Source of the DNA: Lachnospiraceae bacterium
GTDB taxonomy: Bacteria > Bacillota > Clostridia > Lachnospirales > Lachnospiraceae
Direction: 5' to 3'
NCBI GenBank assembly: GCA_017500935.1
Contig: JAFVXW010000029.1
Span: 203,743-267,742 of the forward strand
Length of the DNA: 64,000 nucleotides
This document shows positions 52,622-62,266 of the stretch, one piece after another; position 1 is the first letter of the stretch, and every line of letters begins with the position of its first letter. The position numbers and the translations under genes are program-made. Under the pieces are notes generated by a model. It saw only the letters and a list, made by a program, of their open reading frames with translations, made no database searches and was not told the DNA's origin.

Positions 52622-53401
52622 ATGGATCTGATTGTTTTTGGCGGTCAGAGCAACATGCAGGGGCAAAGTGAATGTCTTTCGGAAAATGATGTTGTAAAAG
52701 ACGCGTATGAATATAAGTGGCTGACGGATGAAGTTGTACCGCTTAAAAATCCGGTGGGCGAAGATATTACCTATGAGGAAACATGCGGCAGTGTGTTTTC
52801 GGAAGAGGCAGATCAGGCAGACTGGCTGCAGAAGCATGTGACAGGCAGTGCCTGCTTCGGACATACCAATCTGGTTCCTGCATTCTGCAGAGCATATACA
52901 CAGATCAGCGGCAGGAACGTGACGGCAGTTCACATTGCAAAAGGGAGCACTGTGATAGCAGACTGGCTTCCGGGCAGCAGAGGGTATGAAATATTGGTTA
53001 AAAAGGCTGCTGCAGCCAGAAAAAAAGTAAATCCCGACCGTGTTTTCTTTGTATGGCTGCAGGGAGAAAGTGATGCCATTTTTAAAAGTACTGCAGGGTA
53101 TTACAAAGAGGCTTTGAACAGATTTTGTGATGCTTTGAAAAAAGAAATCGGAATTTGCGTATTTGGGCTTATACGGGTTGGCAAATTTACCAACGATGAA
53201 CGTGATGAACAGATTATGGCGGCGCAGAATGAAATCTGTAGGGAAAATCCGGATTTTATGATGCTCACTGATATTGCGGCGGCGATGTATGAACAGCCGG
53301 TTTATATGAATCCGTATGTGCAGGGGCATTACAGCGCAAAAGGACTTGAAAAACTGGGAAGGGAAGCCGGAAAAGCTCTGGCAGAAGGCTGCATGTTATG
53401 A
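52622..53401 (+). CDS. SASA-domain carbohydrate esterase (sialate O-acetylesterase-like)
   Basis: The 259-residue protein opens LIVFGGQSNMQGQSE, the GQSNM nucleophile motif of SASA/DUF303 esterases. VHIAKGSTVIADWLP, FFVWLQGESDAIF (block with oxyanion residues) and a final HYSAKGLEKLGRE supply the remaining SGNH-like residues including the catalytic His. Family members remove acetyl groups from sialic acid or xylan. There is no signal peptide. It follows the radical activase by 6 bp and overlaps the SDR gene by 4 bp, so the genes form one operon. Confidence 0.88.
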   Translation: MDLIVFGGQSNMQGQSECLSENDVVKDAYEYKWLTDEVVPLKNPVGEDITYEETCGSVFSEEADQADWLQKHVTGSACFGHTNLVPAFCRAYTQISGRNVTAVHIAKGSTVIADWLPGSRGYEILVKKAAAARKKVNPDRVFFVWLQGESDAIFKSTAGYYKEALNRFCDALKKEIGICVFGLIRVGKFTNDERDEQIMAAQNEICRENPDFMMLTDIAAAMYEQPVYMNPYVQGHYSAKGLEKLGREAGKALAEGCML

Positions 53402-54156
53402 AAATAGCGGTGATCACAGGCGCATCCAGTGGGATGGGCAGAGAATTTGTATATGCTGTGGACAAAGAATATAAACTGGATGAAATCTGGGTTATTGCCA
53501 GACGGCGTGAAAGACTGGAAGAATTGAAAAGAGAATGCAGTACCCCGATCCGCATCCTGGCACTGGATCTGACTGACAGGGACAGTTTTGAAGTATATCG
53601 CAGCTTGCTGAAGGAACACAGACCGGATGTTGAACTTCTGGTCAATAATGCGGGATTTGGTCTGTTCGGTACTTTTGCGCAGATGGATCTTGAGGAACAG
53701 CTTAAAAGTATTGAACTGAATGTGACAGCGCTGACGGCACTGACCCATATCAGTATTCCTCATATGAAAAAGGGCAGTAAGATCGTCAATCTCGCTTCCA
53801 ATTCTTCCTGGCAGCCGGTACCGTACATCAATGTATACGGTGCGGGAAAGGCATATGTAATGAATTTTTCACGTGCACTGGGCGTTGAATTAATGAACAA
53901 CGGCATTCATGTCATGGCGGTGGCACCGGGCTGGATCAAAACGGAATTTTTTGATCATGCGGTTCATGACGATACGATCAAATATTTCGACCGGTTTTAT
54001 ACGGCTGAGCAGGTTGTAAAAAAGGCCATGAAAGACCTGCGTAAAAATAAAAGTGTGTCCATTCTGGGACTGCCTGTGCAGATGCAGGTTATGCTGATCA
54101 AGTTTTTACCGGTGAGTCTGGTTATGAAGATCTGGTGCGGTCAGCAGGGAAAATGA
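53398..54156 (+). CDS. Short-chain dehydrogenase/reductase
   Basis: The 252-residue protein has the Rossmann motif VITGASSGMGREF, LLVNNAGFGLFG, and the catalytic set Ser in IVNLASNSSWQPV with YGAGK. VAPGWIKTEF follows at the usual place. It oxidises or reduces an alcohol or ketone with NAD(P). The start overlaps the esterase stop (ATGA). It may process the same compound as the radical enzyme operon. Confidence 0.92.
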   Translation: MKIAVITGASSGMGREFVYAVDKEYKLDEIWVIARRRERLEELKRECSTPIRILALDLTDRDSFEVYRSLLKEHRPDVELLVNNAGFGLFGTFAQMDLEEQLKSIELNVTALTALTHISIPHMKKGSKIVNLASNSSWQPVPYINVYGAGKAYVMNFSRALGVELMNNGIHVMAVAPGWIKTEFFDHAVHDDTIKYFDRFYTAEQVVKKAMKDLRKNKSVSILGLPVQMQVMLIKFLPVSLVMKIWCGQQGK

Positions 54157-54188
54157 GAAGCTGCAAAGCGGGAATACATAAACAGGAC

Positions 54189-54212
54189 AGGGGCGTGAAA
54201 ATTCACGCCCCT
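54189..54212. terminator. Hairpin terminator between convergent genes
   Basis: AGGGGCGTGAA and TTCACGCCCCT form a perfect 11-bp stem with a 2-nt loop. The T-run is short. Confidence 0.7.
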
Positions 54213-54238
54213 AAATTAGTTACATAATAAGCTATCTT

Positions 54239-54874
54239 TTATTCGCCTTTTTTCTGTGCCAGGATCCAGCTGAGCGTTTCTTCTGAAAATGCGATTTCCC
54301 AGGAACCGTGGCCGACATTTTCATACAGATCATATTTCAGATAAGGATTGCAGCCTTTTAAGGCTTCCACCATTTCGATTGTCTGGGAGGGAGAAACCAC
54401 GGTGTCGTCCAATCCGTGGAAAGCCCATACAGGCATGGTAAGAGTTCCCGCATTCCATGCCATACCGCCTCCGCAGCAGGGGGCGATGGCTGCAAACAAA
54501 GCAGGATATGCCATTGCGGTGTACCAGGTTCCGAAACCGCCCATACTCAGACCGCACAGATAGATGCGGTTGGTATCAACAGAATATTCTGCGATGATCT
54601 CATCAATAAATCTGCGGATACTTTCTACCCTTGCTGCCCAGAAAGAGTCGGTGGGACACTGGGGCATCACTAAAATACAGTCTTTTAAGTTGTCATCGTT
54701 TACAATTTTACAGAAGCCATGAACCAGCACTCTGTCCAGATCAGCACCGCCGTTTCCGCGTTCGCCGGCACCGTGAAGCTGGATCAGCACTGCGGGATGA
54801 TCGCTTATGTTTTCGGGGACATATGCAATATAGGGGAAAATCGTTTCGGGATTGTCTTTTCTTATTATTTTCAT
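54239..54874 (-). CDS. Alpha/beta-hydrolase esterase, phospholipase/carboxylesterase-like
   Basis: The 211-residue protein has an oxyanion region LIQLHGAGERGNGG, the nucleophile motif YLCGLSMGGFGTW (Ser in GLSMGG), acid AFHGLDDTVV and the His of YENVGHGSW. This fits a peptidase S9-like or feruloyl-esterase-like hydrolase without a signal peptide. ATG 54874 follows GGAGGTAA; the longer frame from 54958 lacks support. It is convergent with the SDR gene. Confidence 0.9.
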   Translation of the reverse strand: MKIIRKDNPETIFPYIAYVPENISDHPAVLIQLHGAGERGNGGADLDRVLVHGFCKIVNDDNLKDCILVMPQCPTDSFWAARVESIRRFIDEIIAEYSVDTNRIYLCGLSMGGFGTWYTAMAYPALFAAIAPCCGGGMAWNAGTLTMPVWAFHGLDDTVVSPSQTIEMVEALKGCNPYLKYDLYENVGHGSWEIAFSEETLSWILAQKKGE

Positions 54875-55061
54875 TGAATTTACCTCCGGCAAGTAAGAAA
54901 TACTATATATTGTCAGCATAACACAACTGACAGATTGCAGTAAATCCAAATATGGCAAAGATATCTGCCTTTTTTCAAAAACTGGTAAATCAGCTTATAA
55001 TTTCTGAAAAATGAGTGATACTAACTCCACAGCATTAATTAGTGAAAAGGAGTTTTTATAT

Positions 55062-55607
55062 ATGAAAGCAACCGGAATTGTACGCCGTATAGATGATCTT
55101 GGTAGAATCGTAATACCCAAGGAGATCCGCCGCACATTAAGAATACGTGAGGCAGATCCATTGGAAATATTTACCGACAGAGAGGGGGAAATCATTTTGA
55201 AAAAATATTCACCCATCGGAGAAATGAGTACCTTTGCAAAACAGTATGCGGAAAGTCTGGCGCAGGTATCCGGCTATGCCGCACTGATCGCTGACAGAGA
55301 CCAGTTTATCGCGGCGGCAGGCGGCGCAAGATCCATGACCGGAAAGGCGATCAGCAAAGAACTGGAAAAAAAGATCGAAAACAGGGAAAGCGTGATGGCA
55401 GTAAAAGGAGAAAGCGGATTTATTGCTGTTTCCGCAGATGCAACAGAGGATTTTGGACAGGAAGCGATCCAGCCGATCATTTGTGAAGGCGACGTGATCG
55501 GAGCCGTGCTTTTGCTGGGACATGACGAAAAAAAGAGGATGGGAGAGGTAGAACAGAAACTGCTGTTGTCAGCTGCCGGTTTTCTGGGCAGACAGATGGA
55601 ACAGTAG
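55062..55607 (+). CDS. spoVT: Stage V sporulation protein T, AbrB-type regulator
   Basis: The 181-residue protein starts KATGIVRRIDDLGRIVIPKE and continues IRRTLRIREADPLEIFTDRE, the AbrB swapped-hairpin DNA-binding domain of SpoVT. A GAF-like domain follows (about residues 55-181; MSTFAKQYAESLAQVSGYAALIADRD in parts, ending LLLSAAGFLGRQMEQ). Length and order fit SpoVT of spore formers, which tunes forespore genes. AAAAGGAG precedes ATG 55062; the longer start at 55011 is unlikely. With spoIIID it supports a sporulating host. Confidence 0.95.
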   Translation: MKATGIVRRIDDLGRIVIPKEIRRTLRIREADPLEIFTDREGEIILKKYSPIGEMSTFAKQYAESLAQVSGYAALIADRDQFIAAAGGARSMTGKAISKELEKKIENRESVMAVKGESGFIAVSADATEDFGQEAIQPIICEGDVIGAVLLLGHDEKKRMGEVEQKLLLSAAGFLGRQMEQ

Positions 55608-55729
55608 GTGAAAGATTTTGCATTAGGGCTTGAAAATCGGAGTGTAAACATTTACAATAAATATGTATGAGTATGTTCATTTCAGGATGGTTCGATAAAG
55701 GCGTCCTGACAGAAAGGAGATAAATCATC

Positions 55730-56875
55730 ATGCAGAAATTTTCCAAAGAATACATCTGTACACATTACGCAGATGACCCCTCCCGTTACATGGGTGCGGT
55801 TAACCCTCCGATTTTCCAGTCTTCCCTGTTCACTGAATGTGAAGGCAACGAACCTGGCAAAGAAGGCCGCTGGGCTTATACCCGTGTAAGCAACCCTACC
55901 ACCGATATCGTGGAAAGAAAGATCGCTGCACTGGAAAACGGTGAAGCTTGTCTGGCATTCTCCTCCGGTATGGGTGCTATTACCGCAGCTATCATGCACT
56001 ACATGAAGAAAGACTGCCACGTTGTAGCAGTAGCAAGTGCATATGGCCCTACCAAGAACTTCCTTGAAAAGTATCTGTCCCGTTTTGGCATTACTGTTAC
56101 CTGGATTACCGGTAATGATGTACAGGAGATTGAAGATGCTGTTCAGCCCAACACCACTCTGATCTATCTGGAAAGCCCTTCTTCCATGCTGTTTATCGTA
56201 CAGGATCTGAAGGCTATTGCTGATATCGCTAAGAGACACGGTATTCATACTGTTATTGATAACTCCTATGCAACTCCTATTTTCCAGAATCCTCTTGATT
56301 TTGGTATTGATCTGGTTGTACATACCGCTTCCAAGTATCTTGGCGGACACAGCGACATCGTAGCTGGTGTTGTTGTAGGCAGCAAAGAAGACATCAAGTC
56401 CATCCAGTCCAACGAAAGAGAACTCTACGGCGCAGTACAGAGCCCCTTCGATTCCTATCTGATGCTCCGCGGCGTTCGTACTCTGGCTACCAGAATGAAA
56501 GCTCACTTCGCAAATGCTATGGATATGGCTGACTGGTTCGCAAAACAGGACTATGTAAAAGAAGTTGTATATCCTTACTATCATACCCATCCTCAGTACG
56601 AGCTGGCTAAAAAGCAGATGACCGGTGCCTGCGGTCTGATGAGCGTTATCCTCGACATGCCCGGTGAAAAGATGGTTCAGCTCGGCAAAGAACTGCAGCT
56701 GTTCCATGTAGGACCCAGCTGGGGTGGCTACGAATGTATGTACACCTGCGGCGGCGCATTCCTGACAGAAGATACTCCTACCTGCCGCAAGGGCATGGCA
56801 AGAATCCACATCGGCCAGGAAGATACTGCAACCTTAAAGGAAGACTGGGAACAGGCAATCAAGAAAGTTCTGTAA
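55730..56875 (+). CDS. Trans-sulfuration PLP enzyme, methionine gamma-lyase / cystathionine gamma-synthase-like
   Basis: The 381-residue protein belongs to the Cys/Met metabolism PLP family. It shows NPPIFQSSLFT, WAYTRVSNPTTDIVERKIAALENGEACLAFSSGMGAI (in parts), VIDNSYATPIFQNPLDFGIDLVVHTASKYLGGHSD with the PLP Lys, and LMLRGVRTLATRM. It acts on sulfur amino acids in the cytoplasm. Codon usage (CTG, ATC, TCC rich) looks like that of a highly expressed gene. GAAAGGAG precedes the ATG. Lyase and synthase activities cannot be separated by eye. Confidence 0.9.
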   Translation: MQKFSKEYICTHYADDPSRYMGAVNPPIFQSSLFTECEGNEPGKEGRWAYTRVSNPTTDIVERKIAALENGEACLAFSSGMGAITAAIMHYMKKDCHVVAVASAYGPTKNFLEKYLSRFGITVTWITGNDVQEIEDAVQPNTTLIYLESPSSMLFIVQDLKAIADIAKRHGIHTVIDNSYATPIFQNPLDFGIDLVVHTASKYLGGHSDIVAGVVVGSKEDIKSIQSNERELYGAVQSPFDSYLMLRGVRTLATRMKAHFANAMDMADWFAKQDYVKEVVYPYYHTHPQYELAKKQMTGACGLMSVILDMPGEKMVQLGKELQLFHVGPSWGGYECMYTCGGAFLTEDTPTCRKGMARIHIGQEDTATLKEDWEQAIKKVL

Positions 56876-56903
56876 TCAGGACAGATATTATCAAACAAAA
56901 ATG

Positions 56904-56934
56904 GCGGGAAATCTTTCGGGGATTTCCCGCTTTT
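56904..56934 (+). terminator. Rho-independent terminator
   Basis: GCGGGAAATC pairs with GATTTCCCGC around a 7-nt loop, followed by TTTT. Confidence 0.9.
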
Positions 56935-56950
56935 CATTCAGGAGGAAAAA

Positions 56951-58048
56951 ATGAAGGAAGGGTTTATTCTGGGCGTTACCGCTCCGGTCATGACTGCGTT
57001 TGGTAAGAGTAAAGAAAGCTTTCAAAGAATGCATGATGCGGGGATTACTTTGGTCCGTATCAATGATTTCCCCTATCCGTTTGCAGATCCGGGTTTTGAA
57101 AAACTGAGTGAACGATACTTGGAACAGGTGGAATTTGTCCGAAAATTTTTGGAGGAAGGTCTCAATGTCATGATTATGCCGATGATCCCGGGAGGTTCCA
57201 GGGCAAATGCAGACGGACAGGTAACCTATGTGCGGAATTATCCGGAATGGATGGGGCCTGTGGACGAAGATTATTATTATGAATGCATGACGATTGGCTG
57301 GGAATATGTTGCCAGACAGTTTGCCGGAAAAGTGGAGTACTGGCAGATCGCCAATGAGCATGACCATATTAATTTCAGAGGGATTCTGACGCATGAGCAG
57401 AACGTCAGATGGATGCAGACTGTGGCGAGAGCGATCAAGAAATGGATTCCGGATGCCAAATGCGGAACGAATCTGTCAGGGGAAAGCGATGAAAGGCCTT
57501 ACGCATCTTTGCACACCTATGCAAGAAAAATGCTGAAGGATACCTATGCTCCGGAGGGACTTTTTGATTATGTCGGTCTGGATGCATATTTTGGCTCCTG
57601 GAGTGACGGAGGTCCCGAACTGTGGACCAAATATATTGATGATGCCTATGAAGTGACCGGAAAACCGGTTATGATTCAGGAATGGGGATATTCTACACTG
57701 CAGAAAGGAACACCGCGTCCGCAGGAGGATAAGAACAGAAATTTCAATAACAGTGTATGCCGGGAAAAAGACTGGGCCGCAAAACCCAACGGCCATATGT
57801 GGCAGGGAAAAGAGCATTCTGAAGAATTGCAGGCAGAATATATTAAGGCATGTGAAAAAATCTTTATTGAACATCCGCATTGTATCGGAAATCTGTTCTT
57901 TCAGTGGCAGGATCAGGAGAGATGCTGGCAGTGCGGTGAACCGGATTGCCCGTCTGAATGCGGCTGGGGATGTTTTAGGACAGATGGAACGCCGAAAGCG
58001 GGGTATTATGCATTGGTGGATGTTTACCGGAACTATTTTAAAAAATAA
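56951..58048 (+). CDS. Clan GH-A-like glycosidase, family unassigned
   Basis: The 365-residue protein is a probable TIM barrel. It has GITLVRINDFPYPFADPGF, GLNVMIMPMIPGG, and YWQIANEHDHINFRG with a candidate acid/base Glu in ANEH. Late in the chain, VMIQEWGYSTLQKG holds a candidate nucleophile Glu. The end carries a Cys cluster (CWQCGEPDCPSECGWGCF) that may bind metal. This NE-then-QEWG pattern fits clan GH-A, but I cannot name the family. There is no signal peptide. CAGGAGG lies before the ATG. Confidence 0.75.
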   Translation: MKEGFILGVTAPVMTAFGKSKESFQRMHDAGITLVRINDFPYPFADPGFEKLSERYLEQVEFVRKFLEEGLNVMIMPMIPGGSRANADGQVTYVRNYPEWMGPVDEDYYYECMTIGWEYVARQFAGKVEYWQIANEHDHINFRGILTHEQNVRWMQTVARAIKKWIPDAKCGTNLSGESDERPYASLHTYARKMLKDTYAPEGLFDYVGLDAYFGSWSDGGPELWTKYIDDAYEVTGKPVMIQEWGYSTLQKGTPRPQEDKNRNFNNSVCREKDWAAKPNGHMWQGKEHSEELQAEYIKACEKIFIEHPHCIGNLFFQWQDQERCWQCGEPDCPSECGWGCFRTDGTPKAGYYALVDVYRNYFKK

Positions 58049-58060
58049 CCATTGCAGCAC

Positions 58061-58094
58061 AAAAAAGAGAGGCGAAAAAACACCTCTCTTTTTT
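58061..58094. terminator. Bidirectional Rho-independent terminator
   Basis: AAAAAAGAGAGG pairs with CCTCTCTTTTTT around a 10-nt loop between convergent genes. Confidence 0.9.
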
Positions 58095-58102
58095 ATCTGG
58101 TT

Positions 58103-59557
58103 TTATACGCGGTTCATTTCGTGAAGCAGATTGATCTTCATATCATACAGCTTCTGGGAAAGGTCAACATAGACATTATGAGGGTTAACCAGACGTCTGG
58201 TTTCATCCCAGAGAGTATCCAGTTCGGAAGCGCAGTAAGCGCGGATGTCCATTACCTTCGGGGAATCATAAACACATTCGCCGTTTTTAAAGATCGGGAT
58301 CATCATTTCGCGCATGCGGTATTCGCCGGGCTCAAGGCGGGTCTTTTTCCAGGGCTCCTTGGGGCTGAACAGAACCAGAGGCTCATTCTCATCGTATACT
58401 TCGCCCACAAGACAGATCAGATCCGCTTTGATCTTGCCGTCTGCATCGTAAATACGGTAGATGGTCTTATTACCGGGATTGGTTACCTTTTCAGAGTTCT
58501 CAGACAGCTTAATCTTGGGAATAAATTCACCGGTTTTGCTGTCGTAGATTGCTGCCAGCTTGTAAACACCGCCGAAAGAAGGCCAGTCTTTACTGGTGAT
58601 CAGATGGGTACCAACACCCCAGGAGGTGATTTTGGCTCCCTGTACTTTTAAGCTGTCGATCAGATGTTCATCAAGGTCGTTGGAAGCGGAGATGATCGCA
58701 TCGGTAAAACCGGCAGCATCCAGCATTTTGCGGGCTTTTTTGGACAGATATGCAAGGTCGCCACTGTCTAAGCGGATACCGTAGTTGGTAAGTTCGATAC
58801 CCTTATCGCGCATTTCCTGGAATACACGGATCGCATTGGGAACACCGGACTTTAAGGTGTCATAGGTATCTGCGAGCAGGATACATGCGGAAGGATACAT
58901 TTCAGCATAGGTTTTGAATGCAGTATATTCATCAGGGAAACTCATAACCCAGCTGTGGGCATGGGTGCCTTTAATCGGAACGCCGTAAAGCTGACCTGCC
59001 AGTACATTGCTGGTTGCGATACAGCCGCCGATCATGGCAGCTCTTGCACCGAGCGTACCGGCATCGGGTCCCTGTGCGCGGCGCAGACCAAATTCCATGA
59101 TTCCGTCTCCGCGGGCTGCATAACATACGCGGGATGCCTTGGTGGCGATCAGACTCTGGTGGTTCATGATGTTTAAGATCGCTGTTTCGATCAGCTGTGC
59201 TTCCATGATGGGCGCGATAACCTTGATCATGGGTTCTCTGGGAAACATAACGCTGCCTTCGGGGATTGCGTAAATATCGCCGGAAAATTTAAAGTTGGCA
59301 AGATATTCCAGAAAATCCTCGCCGAAGATATTCAGGCTTCTCAAATAAGTAATATCATCTTCTGTAAAATGAAGATTTTTGATATAGCTGATCACCTGAT
59401 CCAGACCGGCACTGATGGCATATCCGGAGTCCATGGGATTGCTTCTGTAAAAAGCGTCGAAAATAACCGTTTCATTGCGGTCTTTGTTTTTAAAATAACC
59501 CTGCATCATGGTCAGTTCATATAAATCAGTCATCAGGGTGAGATTTTGTGCTTCCAT
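58103..59557 (-). CDS. pncB: Nicotinate phosphoribosyltransferase
   Basis: The 484-residue protein starts NLTLMTDLYELTMMQGYFKN. It has FDAFYRSNPMDSGYAISAGLDQ, EFGLRRAQGPDAGTLGARAA and the phosphoribosyl-binding block IRLDSGDLAYLSKKARKML, typical of the longer bacterial PncB type. It makes nicotinate mononucleotide from nicotinate for NAD salvage. AAAGGAG precedes the ATG. The MFS gene upstream is read in the same direction across a 73-bp gap. Confidence 0.95.
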   Translation of the reverse strand: MEAQNLTLMTDLYELTMMQGYFKNKDRNETVIFDAFYRSNPMDSGYAISAGLDQVISYIKNLHFTEDDITYLRSLNIFGEDFLEYLANFKFSGDIYAIPEGSVMFPREPMIKVIAPIMEAQLIETAILNIMNHQSLIATKASRVCYAARGDGIMEFGLRRAQGPDAGTLGARAAMIGGCIATSNVLAGQLYGVPIKGTHAHSWVMSFPDEYTAFKTYAEMYPSACILLADTYDTLKSGVPNAIRVFQEMRDKGIELTNYGIRLDSGDLAYLSKKARKMLDAAGFTDAIISASNDLDEHLIDSLKVQGAKITSWGVGTHLITSKDWPSFGGVYKLAAIYDSKTGEFIPKIKLSENSEKVTNPGNKTIYRIYDADGKIKADLICLVGEVYDENEPLVLFSPKEPWKKTRLEPGEYRMREMMIPIFKNGECVYDSPKVMDIRAYCASELDTLWDETRRLVNPHNVYVDLSQKLYDMKINLLHEMNRV

Positions 59558-59630
59558 TTGCCGTTGGCTCCTTTCAAAAAGATTATATCAGAATAAATCT
59601 ATATCCGCCGGCAGAAAGCCGGGCGGAGTG

Positions 59631-60884
59631 TCAGTTGTGTGCAGCCTTTTCAGATTTGGAGATGAGATAAAGGCCGATCACAAACAGGACGATCAGAGAG
59701 AGGATTCCGTATTTGGAATTGCCGAAGAAAAATGCGCTTGCGGAAATCAAAAGCGGACCCATGAAGTCTGCAAATTTTCCGAAGATATCAAAGAAGCCGA
59801 AGTATTCACTGGAAGCTTCCTTGGGAATGAGCTTGCCGAAATAGGAACGGGAGAGTGCCTGAATACCGCCCTGACATAAACCTACACAAAATGCCAGTAC
59901 CCAGAATTCCCATTCTTTGTCCAGACCGTAGCCAAAGACACAAATGGCGATGTACATGCAGATGAAGATTCGGATCATCTTCATGGAACCTGCTTTTTTA
60001 GCCAGCATACCGCTTAAGATCGAACAGGGAAATGCCACAAACTGGGTCAGAAGCAGCGCCAGTACCATGGCGTTGGAATCCAGCCCGACTTCACCGCCGT
60101 AGGTGGTGGCCATGGTCATGATCGTGTAAACACCGTCTATATAGCAGAAATAACCTATAATAAAGTACAGCAGGCTTTTGTCTTTTTTAAGCTTGCCGAA
60201 AGTATCGGCAAGATTGTGAAATGCACCGCTGATCACATGCTTTTGGCGGGGAACGGAATAAACCTGATGCACATTTTTGTACAGCGGAATGGTCATTACG
60301 ATCCACCAGGCAATTGTGATGATAAAGGAGATCCGGGTTGCTGTCATCATGGCAAGTCCGAAACTGTCGCAGAACAAAATCAATACCAGACCGATGATAA
60401 ATGGAATACAGCTGCCGATATATCCGAATGCATATCCGAATGTGGAGAGCTTGTCCATCCGTTCATCTGTGGTCACATCGATCAGCATGGCATCATAGAA
60501 AATGTTGCAGGCGGCATAGCCGATGCGGGCCAGGATAAAAAAGACCAGAAAAGAAATCCAGTTGGGGGCGAAGGTGAAAAGCAGCCCGCCTGAAATTCCG
60601 AGTATGAAGAAAACGGTAAATATCCGTTTTTTCATATTTTCAAAATCTGCAATGGCACCAAGGATCGGAGAGAGCAGTGCCAAGATCAGGATCGCAATGG
60701 ATGTAGTGGTTCCCCATATGGAGGAAGCGTGAGCGGCACTGACACCGGCGCTTTCTGCCAGACTTCTGAAATAAATGGGGATGGTGGCGGTTACGATCAT
60801 GACGAAGGCAGAGTTGGCAACATCGTAAAGGATCCAGCTTTTTTCGGCTTTGGTAAGCAGGGAGAGTTTGTTTTGTTCGTTCAT
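59631..60884 (-). CDS. MFS transporter, Atg22/UMF1-like
   Basis: The 417-residue protein has about twelve membrane segments. It starts KLSLLTKAEKSWILYDVANSAF, typical of the UMF1/Atg22-like branch (conserved WxLYDxANS), then LSPILGAIADFENMKKR and VGLCQGGIQALSRSYFGKLIPKEASSEYFGFFDIFGKFA (in parts). ATG 60884 follows GGAGTACACT. Substrates of bacterial members are mostly unknown. It could import a vitamin, given pncB downstream, but that is inference. Confidence 0.92.
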   Translation of the reverse strand: MNEQNKLSLLTKAEKSWILYDVANSAFVMIVTATIPIYFRSLAESAGVSAAHASSIWGTTTSIAILILALLSPILGAIADFENMKKRIFTVFFILGISGGLLFTFAPNWISFLVFFILARIGYAACNIFYDAMLIDVTTDERMDKLSTFGYAFGYIGSCIPFIIGLVLILFCDSFGLAMMTATRISFIITIAWWIVMTIPLYKNVHQVYSVPRQKHVISGAFHNLADTFGKLKKDKSLLYFIIGYFCYIDGVYTIMTMATTYGGEVGLDSNAMVLALLLTQFVAFPCSILSGMLAKKAGSMKMIRIFICMYIAICVFGYGLDKEWEFWVLAFCVGLCQGGIQALSRSYFGKLIPKEASSEYFGFFDIFGKFADFMGPLLISASAFFFGNSKYGILSLIVLFVIGLYLISKSEKAAHN

Positions 60885-60967
60885 AGTGTACTCCATATAT
60901 TGATGATATATCGTATATGTTTTATCTGTTTGTGAGGTGACAAGACAGCTCCGCAACATATTCTACT

Positions 60968-62266
60968 TCATTCTTCTTCAGAAAGCAATGACATTTTTTC
61001 GATTTTTGCATGAACAATGGTCTGGGAATGATACAGGCTGACAGATCCGGACAGCATATAGCTGACTGCCACAGTGATCAAAAAGTACGGAGCATGGTCA
61101 AAGCCAAACAGTTCGAGGCCGATCAGAAGGGCTGTCACAGGGCAGTTGGTGACACCGCAGAAAACTGCGATCATGCCAAGGGCTGCACACAGGGACGGAT
61201 TGACACCAAGCAAAGAGCCGTAAAGCACACCGAAGGTTGCGCCGGTGGCAAAGGAGGGAACGATCTCGCCGCCCTTAAAACCGGTACCGATGGTGACAGC
61301 AGTAAAAAGGATCTTTAAAAGGAAAGCAAACGGAATCACATGACCTTCCAGGGCTTCTTCGATCAGGTTCATACCGGGACCAAGATAAGCATCTGTCTGA
61401 AACAGAAAAGTCATTAAAATCACTGCAGTGCCGCCGATAAAGACACGGATATAGGCATTTTTGATCAGATCCTGGATCTTATGCCTGGCATGATGCACGA
61501 AAGTACAAAACAGGATGCTGACAAGGGCGCAGAGCGCGGAAAGAAGAAGTGTGTGCAGGGAAAAAGGAAGTTCCAGTGCCACTTCTTCTGTGATGTGCAG
61601 ATGATCCATGGGAGATTTCATGCCGACAGCCAGAAGATATGCCACGATGGAAGACCATACACAGGGAACCAGTGCGGTATAATACATGATTCCCACATTG
61701 GCCATTTCCAACGCCAGAAAGGCAGCAGCCAGAGGTGTACCGAAAAGGGCGGAAAAGGCAGCGGCAACACCGCTCATAAGAAGGAGCTTCTGATCCTGTT
61801 CGTTGAAACGCAGGAAAGCAAAACGGCTGCCGAAACGTTCACTTAAGCGGTTGAAGCGTTCACCCAGCTGTTTGCCCAGGCTGCCGCCGATCTGTACTGC
61901 GGCACCTTCACGGCCCACAGAACCGCCGCAGAGAACGGTGAGGATGGTGGACGCAAAAATCAGGATCGCCATTCGAAGCGGAATATAGCGATGGTTCTGG
62001 ATGCCTTCCACGATTTCATCGGTACCTTTGTTTTTTTCATAATTAAACAGCCTGTAAAGGGCAACGATGGCAAGACCGGCAAAAGGCAGACAAAAAAGCA
62101 GCCAGGGATTCTCGGTGCGCAGCTTATTGGCAAAGGTCATATCGTAATTGAATATGATTGCCACAAGTCCGATACCAAGCCCGGTGATAGTGGAAAGAAT
62201 GATCCAGCGGATAAATTGCAGGGTATTGAATCCAGCGTTTTTGGATGTTTCGAGGTGATTTTGCAT
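60968..62266 (-). CDS. CLC-family chloride channel/transporter
   Basis: The 432-residue protein has the CLC motifs: GGSVGREGAAVQIGG with the gating Glu, VAAAFSALFGTPLAAAFLALE, GTGFKGGEIVPSFATGAT, and GVTNCPVTALLIGLELFG. The gating Glu suggests an anion/proton exchanger rather than a pure channel. The selectivity motif lacks the typical GSGIP, so the anion is uncertain. I saw no fluoride-riboswitch sequence upstream. ATG 62266 follows GGGGGAG. Confidence 0.9.
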   Translation of the reverse strand: MQNHLETSKNAGFNTLQFIRWIILSTITGLGIGLVAIIFNYDMTFANKLRTENPWLLFCLPFAGLAIVALYRLFNYEKNKGTDEIVEGIQNHRYIPLRMAILIFASTILTVLCGGSVGREGAAVQIGGSLGKQLGERFNRLSERFGSRFAFLRFNEQDQKLLLMSGVAAAFSALFGTPLAAAFLALEMANVGIMYYTALVPCVWSSIVAYLLAVGMKSPMDHLHITEEVALELPFSLHTLLLSALCALVSILFCTFVHHARHKIQDLIKNAYIRVFIGGTAVILMTFLFQTDAYLGPGMNLIEEALEGHVIPFAFLLKILFTAVTIGTGFKGGEIVPSFATGATFGVLYGSLLGVNPSLCAALGMIAVFCGVTNCPVTALLIGLELFGFDHAPYFLITVAVSYMLSGSVSLYHSQTIVHAKIEKMSLLSEEE

